A stretch of 64,000 bases of DNA, from assembly GCF_029873635.1 (NCBI RefSeq), contig NC_080422.1:16770049-16834048 (forward strand). Direction: 5' to 3'. The first letter of the stretch is position 1, and every line of letters begins with the position of its first letter. A program made the position numbers and the translations under genes. Shown here in pieces: positions 23,357 to 34,519 of the stretch. The notes beneath the pieces were generated by a model. It saw nothing but the letters and a program-made list of their open reading frames with translations. It was not told where the DNA came from and did not search any database. This DNA comes from Malania oleifera (lineage: Eukaryota; Streptophyta; Magnoliopsida; Santalales; Ximeniaceae).

Positions 23357-25865
23357 AGTGTAATCCAAAATCCATAAGTTATTGTTTCGTATAAAGCATT
23401 TGAGCACAACAACTTCCAACTGCTATATATTTTGCCTCAGGTGGGGAAAAAGCAACTGAATTTTGCTTCTTTGAAAACCAAGATACAAAAAATGTCCTAA
23501 GAAGTGACACGTGCTGCTCGTACTTTTTTTGTCCACTTTACTACCAGCAAAATCTGCATCTGAATAGCTAGTAATCTCAAAAGAAGTATACTTAGGATAC
23601 CATAATCCATGTTCAATGGTTCCAATCAGGTATCTCATTATTCTTTTGATAGCTAGTAAATGGGACTTTTTAGGTGCAGTCTGAAATCTTGCACATAAAC
23701 ATACGCTAAACATTATGTTAGGCATGCTGACAGTCAAATATAGTAAGCTACCAATCATCTCGCGATATAGCTTAACATCTACTGGTATACCTTGTTTATT
23801 TTTGTCTAATTTTAAAGAAGAGCTCATAGGTGTTCCTAGAATTTTACCATCTTCCATATTAAACCTTTTGAGCAAGTATCTAATGTACTTTGATTGATTT
23901 ACAAAAATTCTATGTTTTTCTTATTTGATTTGAAGTCCTAGGAAGAAATTAAGTTCTCCCATCATGCTCATCTCAAATTTATTTTGCATACACTTTGAAA
24001 ACTCATTACACAACTCTTCATTTGTTGCTCCAAATATGATATCATCTACATATATTTGTATTAGGAGTAGATTTTCATCTTTAACTTTTATAAAGAGTGT
24101 TGTATCAATCTTTCCTCTAGTAAATCCATTTTCCAGTAGAAAGCTGCTTAGCCTTTCATACCAAGCTCCAAGCGTTTGCTTTAAACCATACAAGGCTTTA
24201 GTTAGTCTATAAACGTGATTTGGATGCTTATGATTTTCAAAACCTAGGGGTTGTTCTACATATAGTTCTTCACTGATGTAGCCATTTAAAAATGTGTTTT
24301 TGACATCCATTTGATATAGCTTGAAATCCTAAAAGCAGCATAAGCTAACAGCATTCGAATGACTTCCATTCTAGCTACAAGTGCGAAGGTTTCCTCAAAA
24401 TCTATTCCTTCCTCCTAGCTATATCCCTAAGCTACTAGTTTTGACTTATTTCTAACAAATATTCCATGTTCATCTTTTTTGTTCTTATATATCCATTTTG
24501 TTCCAATAACTGTCTTATCCTCAGGTCTAGGAACTAATGTCCAAACTTTATTTCTCTCAAACTGGTTTAATTCTTCTTGCATAGATATTACCCATGATTC
24601 ATCCTCAATTGCTTCACTCACATTCTTAGGTTCTTCTTGTGACAAGAAAGCAAAATGACTAATCATATTTCTAAATGAGGATCGAGTAGTCACTCCACGT
24701 GATGGTTCTCCTATAATTTGATCTATAAGATGATTCTTTATGTACTTCCATTTTCTAGGTATTTCATTAATCTCTTTTTATACTTGATTATCTTCAGAAA
24801 ATGTGTCCTTGACTTCATTTCTCTTGTTTGAGTTATCTTCAATAGATAATTTTTCAAATTCTTTATTAATCTCAATTTCATTCTCATCAGTCTTTTGAGC
24901 AAATGGATTGGATTCATTGAATACAACATGAATGGATTCTACAACGATTAATGTTCATCTATTATATATCTTGCAAGCTTTACTATCTAAGACATATCCT
25001 AAAAAAATACCTTCATCAGATTTCACATCAAACTTTCCTAAATGTTCATTGTGTCTAAGTACAAAGCATTTGCAGCCAAAGACATGGAAATATGAGATGT
25101 TTGGTCTATGGCCATTCCATAATTCATATGGAGTCTTATTTAGAGATGGTCTAATCAGGACTCTATTTAGAACATAATAGGCGGTATTTACTGCTTCAGC
25201 CTAGAAGTACTTAGGTAGTTTATGTTCATTAAGCATATTTCTGGCCATTTCTTGTATAGACTTATTCTTTCTTTCAATTATACCATTCTGTTGAGGTGTT
25301 CTAGGAGCTAAAAAGTTATGTGATATTCCTAATGAATCGCAGTATTCTTCCATAGCTTGATTTTTAAATTCTCTACCCCTTTCACTTTGGATTTAGTGAT
25401 AGTATATCCTTTTTCATTTTGTATTTTCTTGCATAGTTTAATAAATTGTTCACATGCTTCATCTTTGTGACCTAAAAATATTACCCATGTAAATCTTGAA
25501 TAATCATCAATGATAACAAATGCATATGATTTTCCTCCTAAACTTTGAGTTGAGGTTGGACCAAATAAATCTCTAAGTGTAACATTTGCAGTGACCTAGT
25601 AGTGGAGATTACTTTCTTCTTCTTAAAACTAAATCTTGTTTGTTTTCCTAATTGACATGCATCGCAGATTTTATCTTTCACGAATTTCTTCTTAGGCAAT
25701 CTCTTAACTAAGTTTCCTTTAACTAGTTTTGATATTAAGTCCATGTTTGCGCTTCCTAATCTCCTATGCCAAATCTAACTAATTTCATTCATAGCAGAGA
25801 AACATGCCACATGTTAAGAAGTTAAGTTATCAAAATTGGTGGTATATACATTTTTATGACGCTTA
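23357..25865 (-). pseudogene. Copia B: integrase, reverse transcriptase, RNase H
   Basis: Reading right to left: the pre-integrase region (25538-25868, with ICDACQLGKQTRFSF), integrase (about 24930-25540), reverse transcriptase (about 23880-24700, with WTLVPRPEDKTVIGTKWIYKNK, MDVKNTFLNGYISEELYVEQP and LIQIYVDDIIFGATN), then RNase H (23357-23860, with SYSDADFAGSKVDKKSTS). The last RNase H residues lie beyond element C at 12210-12299 (IPIRCDNTRAI). Ty1/Copia order, SIRE-like sequence. Broken. Confidence 0.88.
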
Positions 25866-25882
25866 ACACAGTACAAAAAATA

Positions 25883-26400
25883 AGGTTATTAGTGACGGTT
25901 TTGAATTAGTCGCTATATCTGCTGTTACTAATACTTATTAGTGACGCATTTTTCAAACTGTCACTAATAATAGAGTATTAGTGACGGATTAAAACCGTGA
26001 CTAAAAAGCCTAAGTCCGTCACTATAAATTCTACACCGGCTCGATAAAAAATCGTCACTAAAGTTATAGTATTAATAACGGTTGTAAATTCATCACTAAT
26101 GCTCTACTATTAGTGACTGTTTGAAAATCATCACTTTTGCTCACAGGCAACTATTAGTGACGGTTTTCAAACTGTCACTAATACTCTAAAACCATCACTA
26201 TTGCTCACAGGCAACTATTAGTGATGGTTTTCAAACCGTCACTAATACTCTAAAACCGTCACTAATACTATATTATTAGTGATAGTTTGAAAACCTTCAC
26301 TAAAACTCTTTTAAAAAAGGCAATTATAAGTGACAATTTTGAAACCTTCACTAATACTTAAATTGGACAATAAGTAGTGACAATTTTAAAATTATCACTA
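25883..26400. repeat. CACTA element E left subterminal repeats
   Basis: Some fifteen direct and inverted copies of the motif TTAGTGACGGTTT, often as head-to-head pairs able to fold into hairpins. In known CACTA elements such arrays bind the element's accessory protein. Confidence 0.82.
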
Positions 26401-27103
26401 ATAATTTTAAAACAATTTTAAATTATTTTTTTTCCAATTATTAATTCCTATAAAAATCTGTAATACATTTTTGTATACGTAACATTAAACCATAATTGCT
26501 AAAAAATTCATAAATTATTCAAAATTCAAATTCAAATTTAAATAAAAGTACAAATATATTATACAAATTTAAATTTAAATACAAATACAGTATACAAATT
26601 CAAATTCAAATTCATGGATTCACCATGATGGTGATGCGAGCTTCGACAGTACTGAGAGACCATGGCTGCACAGGCGGCTATGGCTTGCTGCAGCGTCATT
26701 CTTGAGGGCGAAGTTCTCGAACAAGCGATCACCATCTACCTGTACAGGGTTTGAGAGAGAGAAAGGGCTAAGAAGGAAAGTTAAGGTTGGGGTGGAAATG
26801 AAACGATCGTGGCCTATGTTGGGAAGATTTACAATAAAACAATAAAAACATAGGAAAATACATCACTGCCAAATTCATCACCGCACGCAACGACTCTCCA
26901 CAAGGCCTCGTGTTTGGATCTCAACATAATCATAGGAAATTAAATATTATTATTATCTACTTTATATTTTAAATATTATTTAATTACTAAATAATTTAGT
27001 ATAAAATTTAATAATAAATTCCTTTTAAATTCATTCATATCCAAATTTAAATCCTAAAATTCATATTTATTAAAACCCAAACTATGTTTGATTGTATGTG
27101 CAC

Positions 27104-27162
<59 letters not shown>

Positions 27163-27417
27163 TAAAAAAATAAAAAATTAGGCATTGAATTTTTTATAAT
27201 AGACAAGTAAATGAACTTTTAATTGTCAAAAAAGGAATTGCTTTTGGATACCATATATAATATATGATTTCTCTTCACTAAAAGATTGTTCTACGGTGTG
27301 TTTCTGAGCATGGAGCTTTTAGGGGAGAGAAAATTTTCCTTCTATTTACATTTGACATTTGATACAAAAATTAATCACAAAATTTCTACTTACAGTGACG
27401 ATTAGAAAGGGGCAAAA
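26400..27417. other. Element E interior, AT-rich, with one GC-richer insert and a (CT)n run
   Basis: Mostly AT-rich sequence without a gene. 26610-26830 is clearly richer in GC and reads on the minus strand as an open stretch (…DGDRLFENFALKNDAAAS…), which could be a captured exon of a gene I do not recognise. A (CT)n microsatellite lies at 27107-27155. Confidence 0.4.
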
Positions 27418-28113
27418 TTATCTGAATTGAGAACATCTCTTTAGCACTTCTTGGTGCTTCATATCCTTCTTCAATATCGTCAAAACGCCTGATTGCTTCT
27501 CAACATTCTCAACAAGAAGCTTCAGCAAAGGAACCTTAGAAAGGGTTCTGCATGATCCCACATTGATCAACTTCTTCTGCACCAAGTAACAACCAAGAAC
27601 TGAAGTGCAACATAAGTGGCGGCCCAACATATGCTTGACTACGGTTCAATTTAAAATGCAAATGCTTACTGTTGTAAAATTATTTCTCTTTCATTTTTTC
27701 TATTGAAGTATAGAATGGTTTTTGTTAACAAGATTTTTATTTTACCTTTTTAAACAAAGAAAGAGACAAAAACAAAAACGAAATTCAACTTGAGAATTGT
27801 GGTGTTTGAATATTGCCCATTAACAAAACAACCCATGTGCACGGCTCCCACTAAGAGGAGCCTTGCCCCATTTATGGATGCAGTAATTCCCATATTCAAA
27901 CAATGATGGGTGAAAACCTTTTAACATATTTGTACAAAAAAACAAATCAATAATAGGACCAAGCATATTAAAATGAGCTGAGATGCCTACCTTTGTGCGT
28001 GTTAGCGCCACATTAATCCTGTGCCAGTCTCCAAGCAGGGAAGAAATGCAATTCCTTGGATTTTCACTAGATCTTACAAAGGAGACCAATATGCAGTCCT
28101 TGTCTCTCCCTTG
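27418..28113 (-). pseudogene. DNA2: Captured 3' end of a DNA2-type helicase/nuclease gene
   Basis: Two exon pieces on the minus strand match the C-terminal helicase part of plant DNA2 (JHS1), a replication and repair enzyme that trims Okazaki flaps. Exon piece one (28113-27991) reads QGRDKDCILVSFVRSSENPR then LLGDWHRINVALTRTK, the helicase motifs V-VI with the arginine finger. A GT donor follows directly (27990-27989). After 414 bp an AG acceptor (27578-27577) opens exon two (27576-27418), reading KKLINVGSCRTLSKVPLLKL and ending in a stop after RCSQFR. About 93 codons remain of a protein of well over 1000 residues, so nuclease and ATP-binding parts are absent. The kept intron shows capture of genomic DNA, not of an mRNA. 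Confidence 0.82.
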
Positions 28114-28118
28114 CACAA

Positions 28119-29280
28119 TCAAATTATCAAACAGATCACTAATGAAACATGATAGTGTAGCCCAATTGGTTTGTGAGGATAGAAAACATCATTTAACTTC
28201 ATGAAATTTCCCAAAAAAAAAAAAAGAGGCAGCTGCATAATATCTATCATAGCCAAAATATCACCGCCATACTTTGCAATGCCAGATCTATAGGGACATG
28301 CTCCAATGCTACAGAGTACGTGTTCTGGGATGGGTTCCATCCCTCTGAAGCTGCCAACGAGGTCTGTGGGGAAGCATGTTCACATGTTCTGCACATACTA
28401 TAATAAGTACAATCCTTCACTAAGGATCAAGGAACTATTCATTTTATTATTCAAACAATAAAAACATAACTTCAATTCAGATAAAACAATTTTAAAAAAT
28501 CCTTTTTTATTTTTCGTTTTTCGTTTGCTCGGGAAAAAACAGTTAATAATTAAATAAATATCAAACATAAGCAGAACCAATTATAAATGCACTCCCAATC
28601 AAATAAAAAACGACAATTCCACAAAATACTCAAAACAAATTATATATATTATATTGCATAAATCTTTCTTTTAAGGTAAAAATTTGCATAATTCTTACCA
28701 AGTGAAAGTCGATGACTGCGCGAGAGCAGCAACGGCAATAGCAGCTACAACGAACGGAAGCAATGCCGATAGAGCTTGCGAAGAATCCGTCTTTATTAAG
28801 TGAGACACACCCCTAGTGACTCCCCCACAAAGGTTGAACGAAACGTCTCCATTTGCACTATGGGCTACGATTGGATGGAAGAAGGGCGTCGAAGTCGAGC
28901 AGGTGACTGGCTTAGCATGGGGGAGAACGAGAGAAGAAGGAGAGGTGTGGTGGGGGAGGGGAGAGAGAGAGTGAAGATGGGATGAGGGAGAGTTGGAGAG
29001 AGAGAGGGAAGATTTCGTGGGTTTGCAGGAAGGAAATGAGAGAGGACTGTGATGGTGGCCATTGGAGGCTGAAAGAGAAGTTTTGGGGCGCCGGCGGGAG
29101 GGTTACCAGCGAGGGATGAAAGAGTGAAGGCAATGGTGAGTGTGGGATGGAGGAGTGAGGAAAGAGGGGCAGAGGGAGGAGTTAAATGAAATTTGGGGAA
29201 AGAAAAGATGGTAGGAGGGAGAAGGAAGCAGGAGTAGAAGAAAAAAGAAATTAAGGCGGGGATTTCAGATTTTGAGCATC
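28119..29280 (-). other. Element E interior: further possible gene-derived sequence
   Basis: Upstream of the DNA2 piece the minus strand has a short open stretch (28119-28340, with IPEHVLCSIGACPYRSGIAK) that I cannot assign and that could be another captured exon. 28690-29270 is GC-richer, with minus-strand CT-rich leader-like sequence and a GTAAG donor-like site near 28700; it looks like a gene 5' end, but no product is recognised. The rest (28400-28690) is AT-rich. Confidence 0.35.
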
Positions 29281-30470
29281 AATGACGGTTTCAAAACCAT
29301 CACTAATACCCTATTATTAGTGACTGTTCTCCCAAACCGTCACTAATACCCTTATCTAATTTGTTTTTTTTATATTTTTTAAATAAAAAAACTAGTAGTG
29401 ACGGTTTCAAAACCGTCACTAATACCCAATTATTAGTGACGGTTCTCCAAACCATCACTAATACCTTTAACTAACTTTTTTTTTTTTTAAATAAAAACAC
29501 TAGTAGTGACAGTTTCAAAACCGTCACTAATACCCTATTATTAGTGACGGTTCTCCCAAACCATCACTAATACCCTTACCTAATTTGTTTTTTTATATTT
29601 TTTAAATAAAAACACTAGTAGTGACAGTTTCAAAACCATCACTAATACCCTATTATTAGTGACGGTTCTCCAAATAGTCACTAATAGCTTTAACTTTTTA
29701 AATAAAAACACTAGTAGTGACGGTTTCAAAACCGTCACTAATACCCTATTATTAGTGACGGTTCTCCCAACCCATCACTAATATCCTTACCTAATTTTTT
29801 TTTTAATATTTTTTAAATAAAAACACTAGTAGTGACGATTTCAAAACCGTCACTAATACCCTATTATTAGTGACGGTTCTCCAAACCGTCATTAATACCC
29901 AATTATTAGTGACGATTCTCTCAAACAGTCACTAATACCCTTAACAATTTTTTTTTATTTTTGAAATAAAAACACTAGTAGTGACGGTTTTAAAACCGTC
30001 ACTAATACCCTGTTATTAGTGACGATTCTCCCAAACTGTCGCTAATACTTAACTAATTTTTTTTTATTTATTTTTCAAATAAAAAACTAGTAGTGAGGGT
30101 TTCAAAATCGTCACTAATACCCTCAATTAATTTTATTTATTTATTCATAAATATTAGCAGTGACGGTTAGTTAATCGTTACTAATAAGTGAGTTTTAGTG
30201 ACGAATTTAATCCACCACTAATACCCTAGAATCGTCGCTAATATTTTCCCGGAAAAATTTTCACGCGAAAATTGTTTATCGCGTTATTTTTAGTGATGAA
30301 AGTATTAGTGACGGTTTTAAAATCGTCACTAATAGTGTCGTATTAGTGACGGCTGCTAAAACCGTCACTAATGCTTACACTATTCATGACGGTTCTTAAA
30401 AACCGTGATTAATACAACACTATTAGTGACGGTTTTAAAATCGTCACTAATACTTTCGTCACTAAAAACT
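29281..30470. repeat. CACTA element E right subterminal repeat array
   Basis: A tandem array of units starting CTAGTAGTGACGGTTTC at about 29391, 29501, 29616, 29711, 29826, 29976 and 30088, so 95-150 bp apart. Each unit has two inverted pairs of the TTAGTGACGG motif separated by a T-rich spacer. It is much longer and more regular than the left array. Confidence 0.85.
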
Positions 30471-30484
30471 TATTTTTTGCAGTG

Positions 30485-32523
30485 ACAGTGAATAGAATTT
30501 TGTTATCAGTTTTATATTCAACAATGCACTTGTCATGTTCAAAAAATACTTTATAACTTTTATCACATAGTTGACTTATACTCAATAAGTTATGTTTTAA
30601 ACCATCAACCAATAAAACATCATCTATGATAAGTGATGGATCGTTACCAACTTTACCTACTCCTATGATTTTTCCTTTTGCATTGTATCCAAAAGTGACA
30701 AATCCGCAGTCCTTTGGTGTGATAGATGCAAATTCATCTTTATCCCCAGTCATATGACGTGAACATCCATTATCCATATGCCATCTATCTTTTGAGGAGG
30801 ATGATCTCAAGCACACCTACAATAGACATTTAAGTAACTATTTTTGGTACCTATTTTTTCTTGGGTCCATAAGGGTTAGTGCTTGAATCTCCTTTAACTC
30901 ATCATACCTTTTTCATTTTAACATCTTTGTTCTTTAAAGGACAATCAAATTTTATATGACCCATCTTTTTACATTTAAAGCATGTTGTATATTTATTATG
31001 GCCCATAACCTTTCGATTCTCTTACAAAATAACCCATGAAAAGATGTTTTTGTTTCAAATTCTCCTTTATGTTAAAACCAAGTCCTTTTTTATCAAGGGA
31101 ATTTCTCTATGCCCCAAGAAGTCTTTCAAAGTTATTATGGCTCTCTGTGAATTTATAAATAATTTTAGAATTGTCTTTCAAACTTCTTTCCAATTCCTCA
31201 ATTTCCAAATCCTTTTCTTTTATCACAGATGCATGGGACTCATTCTGTTTTTCAATAAGCTTTGAGAGTTCTTTTACTTTACATTTCAAGTCAGAAATTT
31301 TCTTAATTTTCTTCTCAAGAATTTTTAAAGTGTACAAATATTCTTGTTGCAAATCATTATAAGAAAGTATGCCATTTTCATTTTCAGAATTGCTGTAATA
31401 ATAAGAAGATGCTGAGAAAGATGATTGTACCTCAAGGTCATCATGTGCCATTAGACACGGATTGGCTATCAGAACATTACTAGACTCAGTGTCTAAACTG
31501 CTTGTGTTGTGCGTGTCCCAACCGAATTTTGGAGCCTTCTTCTTTTTCTTGGAGGCTTTCATTAGTTTAGGACATTGATGTGTCCAACCTCTCTGCAACT
31601 ATAGCAAGTTGGTGGATCTTCCTTCTATTTTCCTCTTGCTAGACACTCCTTTTTTCTAATTTCGAGTTTTGAAATTTTCTGTTAAACTTCTTATTCTTCT
31701 TCAGGAACTTTCCGAACTTCCTTGTTAGCAAAACCATGTCATCTTCTGATTCTGAGTCACTTCTTTCACTAGAGTTGCCAGAAAAAGCCTTGAGAGTTGT
31801 TACTCTATTTTCTTTATTCTACTCATTTTTCCTCTCATTTATTTCTAGCTCATAAGTGATGAGCGATCCGATCAGTTCATCTACTGACATCTCTTTCATA
31901 TTCCTTCCTTCGGCTATAGTAGTAGCTTTAGCTTCCCAAACTGGCGGTAGTACCCTAAGAATTTTCCTGACTCATAAATAGGGTAAGATTTATCAAGAGC
32001 ATTTAATGAGTTCGTGATGTGTGTGAATCTAGTGTACATGGATTGAATAGACTCATTAGCAATCATTCTAAATGCCTCATATTCACTAGTAAGCATATCT
32101 ATCCTACTATCTTTTACTTAGTGCCTTCATAAGTTACTTCTAATTTTTCCTATATCTCTTTAGTAGTTTTACAGGCCATTACCCTATTAAAATCATTAAC
32201 ATCTAGTGCACGGTATAGAAGGTTTATTGCAGTAGCATTTATTTAAACAGATTTCCAATCATCATCAGTATACTCATCTTCTATCTTAGGTACATTTACC
32301 TTATCAACTACTTTCATAGGAACATGATTTCCTTTAAAAACTATTCTCCACACGTTCCAATCAACATTTAAGAGATATATACTCATCCTTCGTTTCAAGT
32401 AGGTGTAATTTACACTACAAAAGATTGATGGTCTAGTGGACTAGTGTCCTTCACCGAATGGGGCTACACTAGTGTGTGCCATTGTGATTTTTACAAAAAT
32501 AATAGTTAAGTATATGTAAATCT
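30485..32523 (-). pseudogene. Copia B: gag and protease
   Basis: Protease and linker at 30485-30816 begin with DRWHMDNGCSRHMTGDKDEF, the Copia form of the region holding the active site, and continue with the conserved GVGKVG segment. Gag lies at 30900-32500; a zinc-knuckle remnant (GWTHQCPKL) sits near 31570 and a long heptad-rich, charged coiled-coil follows (31107-31400), typical of the large gag of SIRE-like Copia elements. Broken. Confidence 0.85.
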
Positions 32524-32535
32524 GCTCTGATACCA
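32524..32535 (-). promoter_or_regulatory. Copia B primer-binding site
   Basis: Minus-strand TGGTATCAGAGC, the initiator-methionine tRNA complement, two bases inside the 5' LTR. Confidence 0.88.
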
Positions 32536-32537
32536 AA

Positions 32538-33580
32538 TGTGAATTGCTTTGTTATCTCAAGAGGAGGGTGAATTGGGTATTTTCAAAAATTAAGTCCTTC
32601 AAATTTTAATTTTGAAAACTATCAATTACAAACTTGCAATCTACTTAATAACTAGCTCAATGTTTCACAATTAATCAATTTAATGTGTGTCTTTATCGAG
32701 CATACAATTTTACCCAATTACCCACAACCTTATCAAATGCTCAATTCATACACAATAATAAATAATTTAAATGCAAGTGAAAATTAAAAGGAGTTAAGGG
32801 AAGACAAACACGACTTTTACAAGGTTCGGCCTACCCGAGCCTACGTCCTCGCCTTGAGCAACCCACTCAAGGATTCCACTAAAAATTTGCTCCTTTAACT
32901 GGGACAGAGTTTCCCTTACAATCCGCTGCTTACAAGAGGCGTAGCTTCCTCCTCAACCCCGGTTCATAGCTCGAACAGTGAATACAATATAAAAATTTCA
33001 ATTTTTGAAAAACTCAAGTTGCTTCTAACCAAGTTAGGGAGTACAATAGAAATTATGGTACATACTCATATGATAAAAGCTTGAAACTCAATATGTATGT
33101 ATCAATATGATCTTTATATGAAGAATGAGATGCTTCACAAATCTACCCTTTAATCAATATCTCCCAAAAATGATTTATAAATAAATGCTTTGGGGAAACT
33201 TAGGGTTCTATTTTAAAGTATTTTATGTAAGAATATAAACTAAGATCCTTTTTAACTTAATCTTCAATAATACGCAAATCTATGTTCTTGCTATCAAATA
33301 ATTAGTAGACTTAAATATTTGAATAAAAACATAACTTTCAATTTTGCAAAGATTTAAACAAACTACTCCTAAAAAATATGTATTTAGAAGCTTTAAAAAT
33401 TTAATCAACTAGTTTCTGCAATAACAAAATATTGAATCTTTGAATGAAAATAAAAACTTGAATATCACAAATATTCAACCTTTAACAAAATCGTTTCTCA
33501 AATAAATTTTTCAAGTAATAACACATGAAGTTTCCTTCTCAATAAAGACAGTAGATATATGAGTATGAAAAACAACTTTG

Positions 33581-33620
<40 letters not shown>

Positions 33621-34514
33621 ATCACAAACCAATCACTTATTTATGAAACCTCAATCACCAAGGAATGCTTGCAAGATGTGCAGATGAAATTCCTTTGAAA
33701 AGTTTAGATGATTTTCCCAAAGAGTATAGATGTAGTAGAGTATTGAAAAATTCTTTAGAGTGTAGGCACACTTAGCACAAGATCACAAGATTAGTCTCTC
33801 TCAAGTTTTCTTCTTATGTCTCTAGGGTTTAGGGTGTGTTTAAATAGTGTTCTCACTCTCAGATTAAATCTTGACCGTCGGATCATTTAAAAATAAAGGT
33901 TTTACGTCCATGTCCGCACTGAAATGTCATTATGCACCACAACCTTTGTCGATGAATGGGTATGTTTGTCGATGAGTGTATAACACTCGTTCGTTGATGA
34001 GGCCATGAGTTTGTTGATGAGAGCACTATCTGAACTTTTTGGGCTCTTCATATTTTTTCGTCAATGAGACAACACTGTTCATCACCGAGTGGCCTTTATG
34101 AGTTCATCAACGAGGCCAAAGGGTTTGTCGACGGAGCTGCTAAAATTTGCCTTAAAAAATTTATTCAACCTAGAACTAATGTAAATGAATATTTCATGAA
34201 ATGCATGATTCCTAAGGTCAGTCTAGGGAATGTTTGAGCTTCAAAGTGTATCATATGAAATACGTAAATACATTCAATTCTAAATACCCATTTCCATTAA
34301 AGATCTTCAACTTGAAGCTTGCTTCTTCATCCTTTTATTCTTCTAGTTCCATGGATTGAGCCAAATGATATGTACTTTAGGCTCCTCATAGCTTCCATAC
34401 AAGTTTACCGTTCATGCATTCTAAATCATGATCCTGTTCACAAACTCAATTGCATAGGTCAAATACCAAGTGATTCGTTATTATCAAAACAGGATTTGAC
34501 TCATAGAGTCAATA
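32538..34514 (-). repeat. Copia B 5' LTR
   Basis: A 1977-bp LTR matching 9327-11317. It has a minus-strand TATA-like TATTTAAA at 33839-33846, an (AT)n run at 33582-33616 that is absent from the partner LTR, and a palindrome cluster at 33945-34140. Its outer end is followed by the target duplication GAGCT. Confidence 0.88.
33945..34140 (-). promoter_or_regulatory. GTCGAC-core palindrome cluster, Copia B 5' LTR (decayed)
   Basis: Same position as the cluster in the 3' LTR, but most copies have lost their CpGs to TpG or CpA, leaving forms such as TTGTCGATGA and TTCATCAACGA. Confidence 0.65.
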
Positions 34515-34519
34515 GAGCT

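Larger units (their letters stand above)
25869..30484. mobile_element. CACTA-type DNA transposon (element E), non-autonomous, carrying host gene pieces
   Basis: The left end CAGTACAAAAAATAAG and the inverted right end CACTGCAAAAAATAAG agree at 14 of 16 positions. The flanks carry a 3-bp target duplication ACA (25866-25868, 30485-30487), the size made by CACTA elements. Both ends are packed with inverted copies of the subterminal motif TTAGTGACGGTTT. No transposase-like reading was found in the 4616 bp, so it must have depended on a helper. Inside lies a fragment of a DNA2-like helicase gene and GC-richer segments of other origin (26610-26830 and 28690-29270). It interrupts Copia B, whose coding sequence resumes on each side. 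Confidence 0.88.
9327..34514 (-). mobile_element. Ty1/Copia retrotransposon, SIRE-like (element B), with two nested insertions
   Basis: It has two ~1.98-kb LTRs (9327-11317 and 32538-34514), both starting TGTGAATT, and a perfect target duplication GAGCT at 9322-9326 and 34515-34519. Within Copia A, integrase coding resumes across the two junctions. Between the LTRs lie, on the minus strand, a primer-binding site, gag, protease, integrase, reverse transcriptase and RNase H. Gypsy C (12300-23351) splits RNase H and CACTA element E (25869-30484) splits the region after protease. Without these the element would be about 9.5 kb, normal for SIRE-like Copia. It is a broken fossil. Confidence 0.9.

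Noticed and set aside
27418-28122. A functional DNA2 helicase gene
   Set aside because: Only about 93 C-terminal codons are present, inside a CACTA element; the nuclease and most helicase motifs are absent.
28865-29133. Minus-strand open stretches rich in Ser, Pro and Leu
   Set aside because: They arise from a GA/CT-rich segment in two overlapping frames with no recognisable domain.
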